Below, piece after piece: positions 1 through 7,525 of a stretch of DNA of 25,387 bases (positions are counted from its first letter, which is position 1; every line of letters begins with the position of its first letter). The translations under genes and the position numbers were made by a program. This DNA comes from JAPEKQ01 sp964487295. Lineage in GTDB: Bacteria; Joyebacterota; Joyebacteria; Joyebacterales; Joyebacteraceae. The notes beneath the pieces are model-generated. The model ran no database searches, was not told where the DNA came from, and saw only the letters and a list, made by a program, of their open reading frames with translations. Where the stretch lies: the NCBI GenBank assembly GCA_964487295.1, contig CAZAQL010000032.1, forward strand, positions 1 to 25,387, read 5' to 3'.

Positions 1-1389
1 GAGGGGCTCTCGGACCGGGACATCCATCAGCTCGCCGAGATGCTCGTGTTCGAGTACTCGCAGCAGAGCGTCGCGCGTGGCGGCCAGGCGATCTTCAGCG
101 ACATCAATATCTACTGGGAGACGCCGAAGCACTTCGCCGACGTCATGGCGATCGGGCCGGGCGGCACCTTCACGGGCCGCACCTACAAGGACTACCAGAC
201 GGAGGCGCAGCGGTTCGCCTTCGCGCTCTTCGACGTCTACAAGGAGGGGGACGGGACCGGTCGGCCGTTCTTCTTCCCCAAGCCACTGGTCCACATCACC
301 GATCAGTTCTTCAAGACCCCCGGCCACGAGGAGTTCCTGCTTCATATCAGCGACGTGGCGGCCGACAAGGGCAACACGTACTTCGTGTTCGACCGCGGCG
401 ACACGGCGAAGATCTCGGAGTGTTGCCGTCTCTCCTTCAAGCTCGAGCAGTCCGATCTGGACGACGCCAAGGAGCCGTGGCGCATGCGCTACTCGGCGCT
501 CCAGAACGTCACGCTCAATCTCCCGCGCGCCGCGTACTACGCGAAGGGCGATACGGCCGAGCTCTTCCGCAAGCTCGACGTGTTCTTCGAGCTGGCCGTC
601 AGGGCGCACGAGGAGAAGCGCGAGGTCATCGAGCACCTGCTCGCGCTCGGGGACAAGGGACCGCTCGCGCTTCTGACGATGAAACTCGATGGCCAGGAGT
701 ACCTGCGCATGCACCGGGTGACCTACCTCATTGGGCTGCTCGGTCTCAACGAGCTCGTCCAGGCTCACGTGGGGCAGGAGATCCACGAGTCGAACGAGGC
801 GTTCCGTCTCGGGCTTAAGGTCATCGCGCATCTCAAGCTCCTCTGCGATCGCTGGTCGAAGAAGATGGGGATGCGGTTCGTTCTCGAGCAGACGCCTGCC
901 GAATCGACCGCGTACCGCATGGCGAAGCTCGACCTTGAGCACTTCCCGTCCGAGGCGGAGGCCGTGGTGAAGGGCAGTCTCGGAATCGGCGAGGTGTACT
1001 ACACGAACTCGACGTTCCTCAACGTCTCCGAGCCCGTGAGCCCGATCGAGCGGATCAAGAAGGAAGGGATGTTCCACGACATGATCGAGGCGGGGGCGCT
1101 CTCGCACGTCTGGATCGCGGACAGCCGCCCGGATGCGCAGTCCGTGGCGAGCTTCGTGAAGAGCACGTTCACGCACACACGGAACGCGCAGATCGCGTTC
1201 TCGCCGGAGTTCACCACGTGCAACTGCTGCCAGCGCGTCTCGCGCGGCCTGGTCGAGGAGTGCCCGTACTGCAGCTCGACGGAGGTCGACGGCATCACGC
1301 GCGTGACCGGCTACTTCTCGAAGACCGGAGGATGGAACAAGGGCAAGAAGGCGGAGCTCAACGACAGGTACAGGAGCAAGGTCTCGTGA
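1..1389 (+). CDS. nrdD: Anaerobic (class III) ribonucleoside-triphosphate reductase, 3' part
   Basis: Glycyl-radical enzyme that reduces ribonucleoside triphosphates to deoxynucleotides without oxygen, in the cytoplasm. The frame is open from base 1, so the N-terminus lies outside the window; the first ATG at 40 is internal. Seen in order: the conserved SVARGGQ..FSDIN segment near the left edge, a Cys-Cys-Arg-Leu segment at about 421-432 that fits the active-site cysteine region, the TLNLPRAAYY segment, a C-terminal zinc site (CxxCC-type cysteines at 1219-1230 and CPYC at 1261-1272), and the glycyl radical loop RVTGYFSKTGGWNKGK with its Gly codon at 1309-1311. The C-terminus is complete. The form resembles the NrdD of Thermotoga and archaea rather than that of E. 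coli. The activase gene nrdG is not in the window. The stop codon overlaps the next gene. Confidence 0.93.
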   Translation, partial: EGLSDRDIHQLAEMLVFEYSQQSVARGGQAIFSDINIYWETPKHFADVMAIGPGGTFTGRTYKDYQTEAQRFAFALFDVYKEGDGTGRPFFFPKPLVHITDQFFKTPGHEEFLLHISDVAADKGNTYFVFDRGDTAKISECCRLSFKLEQSDLDDAKEPWRMRYSALQNVTLNLPRAAYYAKGDTAELFRKLDVFFELAVRAHEEKREVIEHLLALGDKGPLALLTMKLDGQEYLRMHRVTYLIGLLGLNELVQAHVGQEIHESNEAFRLGLKVIAHLKLLCDRWSKKMGMRFVLEQTPAESTAYRMAKLDLEHFPSEAEAVVKGSLGIGEVYYTNSTFLNVSEPVSPIERIKKEGMFHDMIEAGALSHVWIADSRPDAQSVASFVKSTFTHTRNAQIAFSPEFTTCNCCQRVSRGLVEECPYCSSTEVDGITRVTGYFSKTGGWNKGKKAELNDRYRSKVS

Positions 1390-1661
1390 AGCTCGTCTAC
1401 TTCGTCAAGCAGGACTGCTCGGCGTGTGAGAACGCCAAGCGCAAGGTCGGGTTCTATCTCGACAAGTGGGGGATGACCGACCGGATCGAGACCGAGGCCA
1501 TCGATGTCGGCACGGAGGACGGTCTCGTTGAGGCGGCCATGCAGGGCGTCGGGGAGATTCCGACGATCATCCTTCAGCATGAAGGCGAGGAGCTCGGACG
1601 CTGGATCAAGCGAGCGCCGCTCTCGGACGAACTCCGGGACGTGCTGGGGGCTGAGGCCTGA
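1386..1661 (+). CDS. Glutaredoxin/thioredoxin-like protein, likely NrdD reductant
   Basis: Small cytoplasmic thiol-disulfide carrier of 91 residues. It shows a redox motif C11-S-A-C14 just after the first beta strand and a cis-proline segment EIPTI near residue 60, the two hallmarks of the thioredoxin fold. I chose the GTG at 1386, which overlaps the nrdD stop (GTGA), because the protein then begins directly at the first strand (KLVYFVKQDC). The longer upstream frame would overlap nrdD by 170 bases. Overlap with nrdD implies translational coupling. My inference is that it donates electrons to this NrdD; some class III reductases use a redoxin instead of formate. A general thioredoxin role is the alternative. 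Confidence 0.82.
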   Translation: MKLVYFVKQDCSACENAKRKVGFYLDKWGMTDRIETEAIDVGTEDGLVEAAMQGVGEIPTIILQHEGEELGRWIKRAPLSDELRDVLGAEA

Positions 1662-1727
1662 CGCGCTCCCGTCGTTGGGACGTGGGCGCGCGGCGGCCGA
1701 AAAACGCGTGTGCGGCCTGAGGGCTCA

Positions 1728-1736
1728 TGGTATACT
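1728..1736 (+). promoter_or_regulatory. Candidate extended -10 promoter element (TGGTATACT)
   Basis: TATACT at 1731-1736 is one mismatch from the sigma-70 consensus and carries an upstream TGn extension. There is no convincing -35 at 16-18 bases. It sits in the 148-base gap before the lipoprotein gene, just upstream of a large hairpin. Confidence 0.45.
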
Positions 1737-1740
1737 ACCC

Positions 1741-1781
1741 TCCGCCCGGACACCGTCCCCAGGACGGCGTCTCCGGGCGGA
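1741..1781 (+). other. Long imperfect inverted repeat in the lipoprotein leader
   Basis: The arms are 1741-1758 and 1762-1781 around a 3-base loop. A 9-bp outer stem pairs perfectly. It is followed by a 2-base bulge, 2 bp, one mismatch and a 6-bp inner stem. It lies 5 bases after the candidate -10 and 28 bases before the ATG at 1810. It could be a 5' stabilising hairpin or an operator. It could also be a terminator for the nrdD operon, but no T run follows. Confidence 0.6.
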
Positions 1782-1809
1782 TACTCATGTTGTGGAAGGA
1801 GGCCACTGG

Positions 1810-2697
1810 ATGCTCGCTCGCAGGATCGTTTTCGCGCTCGCGCTCGTCGCGACAGCCGTCACGGCTCTCGGCACGGGATGCGGTGGTGGTGGCGGCGTCG
1901 ACATCACGGTCGACACGCCCGTATCGCTCGACAGGTCGTTCACGGAAGGTCGCACGATCAACTACGACTTCAAGCTCGGAAGCCAGTCGGGCGTCAAGCT
2001 CACGGCGTATGAGCAGACCATCTACACACAGACGGAGATCCGCACGCAGAACACGTTCACGGATGTCACGCCGGAAGAGACCCGGATGCGCATGTTCATC
2101 AACCACGCGGCCGGGAGCATGTCGTACGGCGACAACGTGACCGTCGACGAGTCGGTCTCCGAGCTTCGCGGCCAGGAGATCGACTTCACGATCGCCCCGG
2201 ATGGCGAGATCGTGTCGTGGACGGGTCTCGGAAGCTCGGAGTACCTCGAGGCCGGCGCCGGCCAGCTTGCGGTGCTGCTCTACGATGTGTTTCCGCCGCT
2301 TCCCGACGAGCCGCTCGACGTCGGCACGACCTGGACCGTCGACTACGACGTCCCGGACCTTTCGGCCGCCGTCGACCGCGACTTCATCGGCGAGACCACG
2401 TTCACGGTCGCCGGTTTCAAGCGCAAGTTCCTGTTCGACTGCGTTGTGATCCATCGCGTGACCGACTTCACCTTCGAGGGGCGCGCCGAGCAGGACGGCC
2501 AGGTGTGGCTCATGGACGGCGACGGGAGCATCGAGGGTGACACGTATCTGGCGCTCGAGGACGGGATGCTGGTCTACAGCTCCGCCGAGATGAGCCTCGA
2601 ACTCGTCGGTGAGGGTTCCTCGGTGGCGGGCGCGGCGGCGTCGGACGTCGTCGAAATGGCGATCGTCGCGAGCATGGACATCGAACTCGCCGAGTAG
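1810..2697 (+). CDS. Predicted lipoprotein of unknown function
   Basis: I do not recognise this family. The 295-residue product starts with a signal sequence (Met-Leu-Ala-Arg-Arg, then a hydrophobic stretch of alanines, valines and leucines) ending in LGTGC24 followed by a glycine run. This is an imperfect lipobox, so lipidation at Cys24 is likely rather than certain. The rest is rich in alternating Thr/Val/Asp strands, as in secreted all-beta proteins, and contains GTTWTVDYDV near residue 177. The start is ATG at 1810 because a strong ribosome site GGAAGGAGG lies at 1794-1802. The frame is open further upstream but without comparable signals. It is preceded by its own promoter-like element and hairpin, so it is probably a separate transcription unit between nrdD and rnf. 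Confidence 0.75.
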   Translation: MLARRIVFALALVATAVTALGTGCGGGGGVDITVDTPVSLDRSFTEGRTINYDFKLGSQSGVKLTAYEQTIYTQTEIRTQNTFTDVTPEETRMRMFINHAAGSMSYGDNVTVDESVSELRGQEIDFTIAPDGEIVSWTGLGSSEYLEAGAGQLAVLLYDVFPPLPDEPLDVGTTWTVDYDVPDLSAAVDRDFIGETTFTVAGFKRKFLFDCVVIHRVTDFTFEGRAEQDGQVWLMDGDGSIEGDTYLALEDGMLVYSSAEMSLELVGEGSSVAGAAASDVVEMAIVASMDIELAE

Positions 2698-2713
2698 CTC
2701 GTCGGCATCGCGC

Positions 2714-4177
2714 GTGTCCCCGCACGGGACGCCCCGCCGGGCTGCGCGACCGCCGGGCCCGAAGCGCGATCACGTTCGCACACGGGAGTCGGCTCTGGGA
2801 CTCAGAACATTCTCGGGCGGAGTTCACCCGCCCGCATCCAAAGCGCTCACGAAGGACGAGGCCATCGTCGAGGCGAGGATGCCCGAGCGCGTCGTTATTC
2901 CGCTCAGGCAGTCGCTCGGCGCTCCTGCGACGCCGTGCGTCGCCGTGGGTGACGAGGTCAAGGTCGGTACGAGGATCGGCGAGCCGGGCGGTTTCGTCTC
3001 GGTTCCCGTGCACGCGTCGATCTCGGGCAAGGTCTCGGCCGTCGGCAGATTCCCGCATCCGGCGGGCGGCGAGGACATGGCTGTCGTCATCGAGGGCGAC
3101 GGCGAGGACGTGTGGGACGAGGGCATCGCCGGAGTGGAGGACGTCGCGTCCCTGTCCGCCGGGGAGATCCGCGAGGCGGTCAAGCAGGCCGGACTCGTCG
3201 GGCTCGGCGGAGCCGCCTTCCCGACGCACGTGAAGCTCTCGCCGCCGGAAGCAAAGCCGATCGACACGGTGATCCTCAATGGAGCCGAGTGCGAGCCCTG
3301 GCTGACGGCGGACCATCGTCTGATGCTCGAGCAGCCGGAGGGCATCCTCGAAGGCCTTCTCCTCATCATGCGTGCGGTCGGCGCATCGCGGGGCATTGTC
3401 GGCATCGAGTCGAACAAACCTGACGCGGTCGGCATCATGCGGCAGACGCTGCAGGGCATGACCGAGAGGTTGCCGGACGGTGTGACGCTCGCGGTGACGC
3501 CGGTGCAGGTCAAGTACCCGCAGGGCGCCGAGAAGCAGCTCATCGACGCTCTGCTCAGGCGAAAGGTCCCGGCCGGCGGTCTGCCCATGGATGTGGCGGT
3601 CGTCGTGCAGAACGTCGGGACGTCGCTCGCGGTCCACGAGGCGTGCCGCTACGGTCGCCCGCTCGTCCGCCGCGTGATGACGCTCACCGGAACGCCCGTC
3701 GCCCGTCCCGCTAACTACATGGCGCGCATCGGGACGCTCGTCGCAGATCTTGTGGAGCAGTCGGGGGGGATGCGAGGGGATGTCGGACAGGTGATCTCGG
3801 GAGGGCCCATGATGGGCATCTCGCAGTTCACGCTCGACGTCCCGGTCGTCAAGGGCATGTCGGGCATGCTGTTTCTCGCTCCCGACCAGGTCGACGAGCG
3901 GCAGCCCGAACCCTGTCTCCGGTGCGGGGCTTGCGTGCACGTCTGTCCGATGAAGCTCGTTCCCGTGACCATCGAGAAGCTCGTGATGAACGAGAAGATC
4001 CAGGAGGCGGTCGACCTGGGTCTCAACGACTGCATCGAGTGCGGTTCCTGCGCCTTCGTCTGTCCGTCGAAGCGTCGTCTCGTCCATTACTTCAAGTTCG
4101 GGAAGTACCTCGCGGCGCAGGCGCGGAAGCGGGACGCCGACAGGGAGGCCGCGCGGAAGAAGGCCTCGGAGAACTGA
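2714..4177 (+). CDS. rnfC: Rnf complex subunit RnfC (NADH:ferredoxin side)
   Basis: Peripheral cytoplasmic subunit of the Rnf ferredoxin:NAD+ oxidoreductase; it carries the NAD(H)/FMN site and two [4Fe-4S] clusters. Family homology begins at TFSGGVHPP (about 2807). It continues through the VPVHASISGKV barrel-sandwich segment, GLGGAAFPTHVKL, the GAECEPWLTADHRLM nucleotide/FMN region, and two cluster motifs: CLRCGACVHVCP (codons from 3914) and CIECGSCAFVCP (from 4031). The C-terminal tail is basic and helical. The start is uncertain. The only ATG/GTG/TTG between the lipoprotein stop and the homology is GTG 2714, with no clear ribosome site, while CTG 2795 has GGGAG at 2784-2788 in front and would give the usual length of about 460 residues. 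First gene of the rnfCDGEAB run. Confidence 0.93.
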   Translation: MSPHGTPRRAARPPGPKRDHVRTRESALGLRTFSGGVHPPASKALTKDEAIVEARMPERVVIPLRQSLGAPATPCVAVGDEVKVGTRIGEPGGFVSVPVHASISGKVSAVGRFPHPAGGEDMAVVIEGDGEDVWDEGIAGVEDVASLSAGEIREAVKQAGLVGLGGAAFPTHVKLSPPEAKPIDTVILNGAECEPWLTADHRLMLEQPEGILEGLLLIMRAVGASRGIVGIESNKPDAVGIMRQTLQGMTERLPDGVTLAVTPVQVKYPQGAEKQLIDALLRRKVPAGGLPMDVAVVVQNVGTSLAVHEACRYGRPLVRRVMTLTGTPVARPANYMARIGTLVADLVEQSGGMRGDVGQVISGGPMMGISQFTLDVPVVKGMSGMLFLAPDQVDERQPEPCLRCGACVHVCPMKLVPVTIEKLVMNEKIQEAVDLGLNDCIECGSCAFVCPSKRRLVHYFKFGKYLAAQARKRDADREAARKKASEN

Positions 4178-4238
4178 CGGGGAGACCGGCGTTCTGAACG
4201 AACCGGAACGACACCGGCATCCAGGGAGATCCAGTCGC

Positions 4239-5303
4239 ATGCGGGACCACCTGCTCATCTCCGCCTCACCGCACATTCGCGAGGACGTGTCCGTCCGGAA
4301 GGTGATGTACAGCGTCGTCGTGGCGCTTATGCCGGCCGTCGTCGGCTCGGTGTACTTCCACGGTCCGCGGGCCCTCATGCTGACCGTCCTGGCGTGCGCG
4401 GCCGCGCTGGCCACCGAGGCGGCCATCCAGAGGCTGCGCGGCGTCCCGGTGACGGTCTCGGACGGCAGCGCGCTCGTCACCGGCATCCTCCTCGCCTTCA
4501 ATATCCCGGCGACGTGCCCGTGGTGGATCCCCGTCGTGGGCTCCGTCTTCGCGATCGCCATCGGCAAACAGGTGTTCGGCGGGCTGGGCTACAATCCGCT
4601 CAACCCGGCGCTCGTCGGGCGCGCGTTCCTGCTGGCCTCGTGGCCCGCGATCATGATGGACTACACGCTGACCAGGGCGAGCCGCATCGTCACGATGTCG
4701 GGATTGAAGCTCCCGGCCGACATCGACATCGTCACGCAGGCGACGCCGCTCGCGCTGCTCAGGCAGGTGAACGAGCTGGCGGCGCAGCGGCCGCTTCCGC
4801 TCGAGCAGCAGGTGCAGCTCGATCAGGTGGTCTCCTGGCTCGGATCGCACGAGACGATAGCGAACCTCTTCATCGGCAACGTCGGCGGCTGCATCGGGGA
4901 GACGTCCGCTCTGCTGCTGCTCATCGGGGCCGCCTACCTCATGTTCAAGCGCTACATCGACTGGCGGATCCCCGGCAGCTACATCCTCACCGTCGCCGTG
5001 ATCACATGGATCTTCGGAGGTCCGTACGGCCTCTTCACCGGCAACGCTCTCTTCCACATTCTCGCGGGCGGTCTCATTCTCGGCGCGTTCTACATGGCGA
5101 CGGACATGGTCACGTCGCCGGTGACTCCGCGGGGCATGCTTATCTTCGGCGTGGGATGCGGCGTGCTCACGAGCGTCATTCGTCTCATCGGAGGCTATCC
5201 GGAGGGGGTGAGCTACTCGATCCTGCTCATGAACGTCGCCGCGCCGCTGATCGACAGGCACTCGCGGCCCAGGAAGTTCGGGGAGGTGAAGTCCAGTGGG
5301 TAA
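4239..5303 (+). CDS. rnfD: Rnf complex membrane subunit RnfD
   Basis: Integral membrane subunit of 354 residues that takes part in ion translocation and carries covalent FMN. Recognised from SDGSALVTGILLAFNIP (residues 74-90), GYNPLNPALVGRAFL (117-131) and many hydrophobic helices. The motif T166-Q-A-T169-P-L matches the family's (S/T)xAT flavinylation site, with Thr169 as the expected acceptor. In this family the FMN is attached by ApbE, encoded here at 9540. The ATG start is preceded by AGGGAGAT. The gene is 61 bases after rnfC and its stop overlaps the start of rnfG by 8 bases, so the two should be translationally coupled. Confidence 0.95.
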   Translation: MRDHLLISASPHIREDVSVRKVMYSVVVALMPAVVGSVYFHGPRALMLTVLACAAALATEAAIQRLRGVPVTVSDGSALVTGILLAFNIPATCPWWIPVVGSVFAIAIGKQVFGGLGYNPLNPALVGRAFLLASWPAIMMDYTLTRASRIVTMSGLKLPADIDIVTQATPLALLRQVNELAAQRPLPLEQQVQLDQVVSWLGSHETIANLFIGNVGGCIGETSALLLLIGAAYLMFKRYIDWRIPGSYILTVAVITWIFGGPYGLFTGNALFHILAGGLILGAFYMATDMVTSPVTPRGMLIFGVGCGVLTSVIRLIGGYPEGVSYSILLMNVAAPLIDRHSRPRKFGEVKSSG

Positions 5304-6051
5304 CTTCGTCAGGCTCGTGGCCACGCTGACCATCATTGCCGCCCTCGCGAGCTTCGGTCTCTCGGCCGTCTACAACAACACGCACGAGATCACCGAGGAG
5401 TACAAGCGCCAGGAGGAGGCGAGCGCGCGCGTCGAGGCGCTCGGCTGCGACCCCGAGGCGACGTTCGAGCTCACGGTGACGGAGTGCGAGCTCGACGGCC
5501 GCGCCTTCGAGTACTACACGGCGTACGAGAACGGCGAGCCCGTCGGATACTCCTTCAAGGCCTACGGCAAGGGGTACTCGAGCACGATCGAGACCATCGT
5601 CGGCGTGGACCTCGAGGGGGTCATTACCGGCATCAAGATCACCTACCAGCAGGAGACGCCCGGCCTCGGGGCCAAGGTCATGGAGGTGGCCTCGCAGAAC
5701 ACGCTCTGGGATGTCATGGGCGGCAACGCCCGCGACGAGACGGGCAAGAAGCCCTGGTTCCAGGAGCGCTTCGAGGGCCGCACGGCTGACGGTCTGGTGG
5801 TGGTCAAGAACGAATCGGAGGACGGCATTCTCGCGATCACCGCGGCGACGATCAGCTCGAAGGCCGTGACGGATTCGGTCCGCCGGGGGCTCGAGCTCCT
5901 GATGTCGATCGTCGAGGGCACCGGCGAGGTGCCCTGCGAGCCGGTGAGCGCCGAGGAGCTGGACGAGGCGGCCGAGGAGTCCGTCGGCGGGGCGGCACTG
6001 GATGACGTGAGCCCGGTGGGAGAGGCGGCCGCGGAAGGAGCGGACCGATGA
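5296..6051 (+). CDS. rnfG: Rnf complex flavoprotein subunit RnfG
   Basis: Subunit with one N-terminal membrane anchor (residues 6-25) and an FMN-binding domain expected on the outer face of the inner membrane. The flavinylation motif is T182-A-A-T185-I-S-S, with Thr185 as the expected FMN-linked residue. EYYTAYENGEPVGYSFKAYG, GYSSTIETIVGVD and QQETPGLGAKV are typical of the FMN_bind family. The start is GTG 5296, overlapping the rnfD stop, with the ribosome site GGGGAGGTGAAG at 5280-5290. The last 45 or so residues form an acidic Ala/Glu-rich extension (EELDEAAEESVGG...) that is probably disordered and not required by the family. The stop overlaps the rnfE start (ATGA). Confidence 0.94.
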   Translation: MGNFVRLVATLTIIAALASFGLSAVYNNTHEITEEYKRQEEASARVEALGCDPEATFELTVTECELDGRAFEYYTAYENGEPVGYSFKAYGKGYSSTIETIVGVDLEGVITGIKITYQQETPGLGAKVMEVASQNTLWDVMGGNARDETGKKPWFQERFEGRTADGLVVVKNESEDGILAITAATISSKAVTDSVRRGLELLMSIVEGTGEVPCEPVSAEELDEAAEESVGGAALDDVSPVGEAAAEGADR

Positions 6052-6659
6052 GCGCGTTCGCCGAGCTGACCAAGGGCGTATATCGGGAGAATCCCGTCTT
6101 CCGCCTCGCGCTCGGGCTCTGTCCGGCGCTCGCGGTCTCAACATCGGTGCAGAACGCCATCGGCATGGGGGCGGCGGCGACGTTCGTCCTTCTGGGCTCG
6201 AACATCGTCGTGTCGCTCATCAGGAAGGCGATCCCGGCGAAGGTCCGCATCCCGTGCTACATCGTCGTGATCGCGAGTTTCGTGACCGTCGTGGAGCTCG
6301 TCATGGGCGCGTACATGCCCGAGCTCTCGAAGTCGCTGGGCATATTCATTCCGCTCATCGTCGTCAACTGCATCATCCTCGGGCGGGCCGAGGCGTTCGC
6401 CTCCAAGAACAGCATCTTCCGCTCCGTCCTCGACGCCATCGGGATGGGGATCGGTTTCACGTTCGCGCTGGTGCTGGTCTCCGCGATCCGCGAGATCCTG
6501 GGAGACGGCAAGCTGCTCGGATACATGGTCTTCAGCCCCGAGTTCAAGCCGGTGTTGATGATGATCCTGGCCCCGGGGGCGTTCATCACCATGGGGCTTC
6601 TGATGGGCATGTTCAACGTGATCGACGAGCGGCGAGAGCGGAGGACGTCGACGGAGTAG
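6048..6659 (+). CDS. rnfE: Rnf complex membrane subunit RnfE
   Basis: Six-helix membrane subunit of 203 residues, homologous to NqrD. It pairs with RnfA; in Rnf/Nqr structures the paired half-helices hold an iron centre through conserved cysteines. Here these are Cys25 in LGLCPALAVS and Cys108 in VVNCIILGRAEAFA. IGMGIGFTFALVLVSAIREILG is the family's C-terminal signature. The start ATG overlaps the rnfG stop by 4 bases. The basic C-terminal tail (ERRERRTSTE) is encoded by DNA that resembles the repeat units directly downstream. Confidence 0.95.
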   Translation: MSAFAELTKGVYRENPVFRLALGLCPALAVSTSVQNAIGMGAAATFVLLGSNIVVSLIRKAIPAKVRIPCYIVVIASFVTVVELVMGAYMPELSKSLGIFIPLIVVNCIILGRAEAFASKNSIFRSVLDAIGMGIGFTFALVLVSAIREILGDGKLLGYMVFSPEFKPVLMMILAPGAFITMGLLMGMFNVIDERRERRTSTE

Positions 6660-6660
6660 G

Positions 6661-6812
6661 GCGGCCGCGGCGCGGAGAGCGTCGATATCGCAGGGCAGCC
6701 GCGGCTCGGAAAACGTCGATAGTGCACTGCGGCCGCGGCGCGGAGAGCGTCGATATCGCAGGGCAGCCGCGGCGCGGAAAACGTCGATAGTGCACTGCGG
6801 CCGCGGCGCGGA
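6661..6812 (+). repeat. 34-bp tandem repeat array (two alternating unit types, about 4.5 copies)
   Basis: A 68-base block at 6661-6728 is repeated at 6729-6796 with a single difference, and its first 16 bases recur at 6797-6812. Each block is itself two related 34-base units: type A at 6661-6694 and 6729-6762, type B at 6695-6728 and 6763-6796. The types share the GCCGCGG and CGTCGATA cores. Type A carries the palindrome CGATATCG, type B carries AGTGCACT, and type A opens with GCGGCCGC. The array fills the rnfE-rnfA gap. Its function is unknown. Confidence 0.92.
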
Positions 6813-6855
6813 TCAGGCGCGACCGGGCCGACGAACCACGATAACAAGGCGCCAG

Positions 6856-6877
6856 GCCGGACCGACGCCGGTCCGGC
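6856..6877 (+). other. Perfect hairpin in the rnfA leader
   Basis: Arms GCCGGACCG (6856-6864) and CGGTCCGGC (6869-6877) form a 9-bp GC-rich stem with a 4-base loop, 29 bases before the rnfA start. No T run follows, so a simple intrinsic terminator is unlikely. mRNA processing or stabilisation between rnfCDGE and rnfAB is possible. Confidence 0.6.
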
Positions 6878-6906
6878 GGCGACACGAGTGACAGGAAGGA
6901 CGAGCG

Positions 6907-7515
6907 ATGGACCTGGGCACATTCCTCGCGATCATCATCGGCGCGGTGTTCGTCTCGAACTTCGTGCTGATGCGCTTCCTCGGGCTCTGCCCGTTCGTCG
7001 GGGTCTCGAAGGATCCGGACTCGGCGCTCGGGATGGGCATGGCCGTCATCTTCGTGATGACGATGGCCTCGCTCGTGACGTGGCTCATCTACACGTTCAT
7101 TCTCGTGCCGTTCGGAATCACCTATCTGAGGACGATCGCGTTCATCCTCGTCATCGCGACGCTCGTTCAGTTCGTCGAGATGGTCATCGAGAAGACATCG
7201 CCGGCGCTGCACAGGTCACTGGGCATCTATCTGCCGCTCATCACGACGAACTGCGCCGTGCTCGGCGTCGCGGTCGTCAATGTGGACGACTTCATGACCA
7301 CGGGGCTCCCTCTGGGTTCGAGCTTCATCTACACCGTCGTGCACGGTTTGTCCGCCGGGCTCGGTTTCACGCTCGCGCTCGTGCTGATGGCCGCGATCCG
7401 CGAACGGCTCCAGCTGGGCGGCGTTCCGAAGTCGATGATCGGCATACCGATCACGTTCATCGTGGCCGGTCTCATGGCGCTGGCATTCCAGGGGTTTTCG
7501 GGCTTCAAGATCTGA
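6907..7515 (+). CDS. rnfA: Rnf complex membrane subunit RnfA
   Basis: Six-helix membrane subunit of 202 residues, homologous to NqrE and paired with RnfE. Conserved cysteines expected at the membrane iron centre are Cys28 (LGLCPFVGVS) and Cys116 (TTNCAVLGVA). The segments FVSNFVLMRFLG, LGIYLPLITTNC and LSAGLGFTLALVLMAAIRE are diagnostic. The start is ATG 6907 with the ribosome site AGGAAGGACG about 8 bases upstream. Unlike the overlapping genes before it, rnfA is separated from rnfE by 247 bases of repeats and a hairpin. rnfB follows 10 bases after its stop. Confidence 0.95.
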   Translation: MDLGTFLAIIIGAVFVSNFVLMRFLGLCPFVGVSKDPDSALGMGMAVIFVMTMASLVTWLIYTFILVPFGITYLRTIAFILVIATLVQFVEMVIEKTSPALHRSLGIYLPLITTNCAVLGVAVVNVDDFMTTGLPLGSSFIYTVVHGLSAGLGFTLALVLMAAIRERLQLGGVPKSMIGIPITFIVAGLMALAFQGFSGFKI

Positions 7516-7525
7516 AGGGGATTCG

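Noticed and set aside
1810..2697. The lipoprotein as a flavinylated electron carrier like PplA
   Set aside because: No FMN_bind domain and no (S/T)GAT-type flavinylation motif can be seen in its sequence.
2510..4567. Very long minus-strand open frames here and at 4266-5336, 18249-20417 and 21615-23936
   Set aside because: They lie opposite well-supported genes (rnfC, rnfD, argS, DUF3179), have low-complexity Arg/Asp-rich translations and no recognisable domains. They are by-products of high GC third positions.
6661..6812. CRISPR array
   Set aside because: The units are contiguous tandem repeats without unique spacers, and no cas genes are present.
6613..7212. Minus-strand frame running through the 34-bp repeats with a repetitive peptide
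   Set aside because: The periodic peptide simply reflects the tandem DNA repeats, and the frame covers rnfA on the other strand with no ribosome site.
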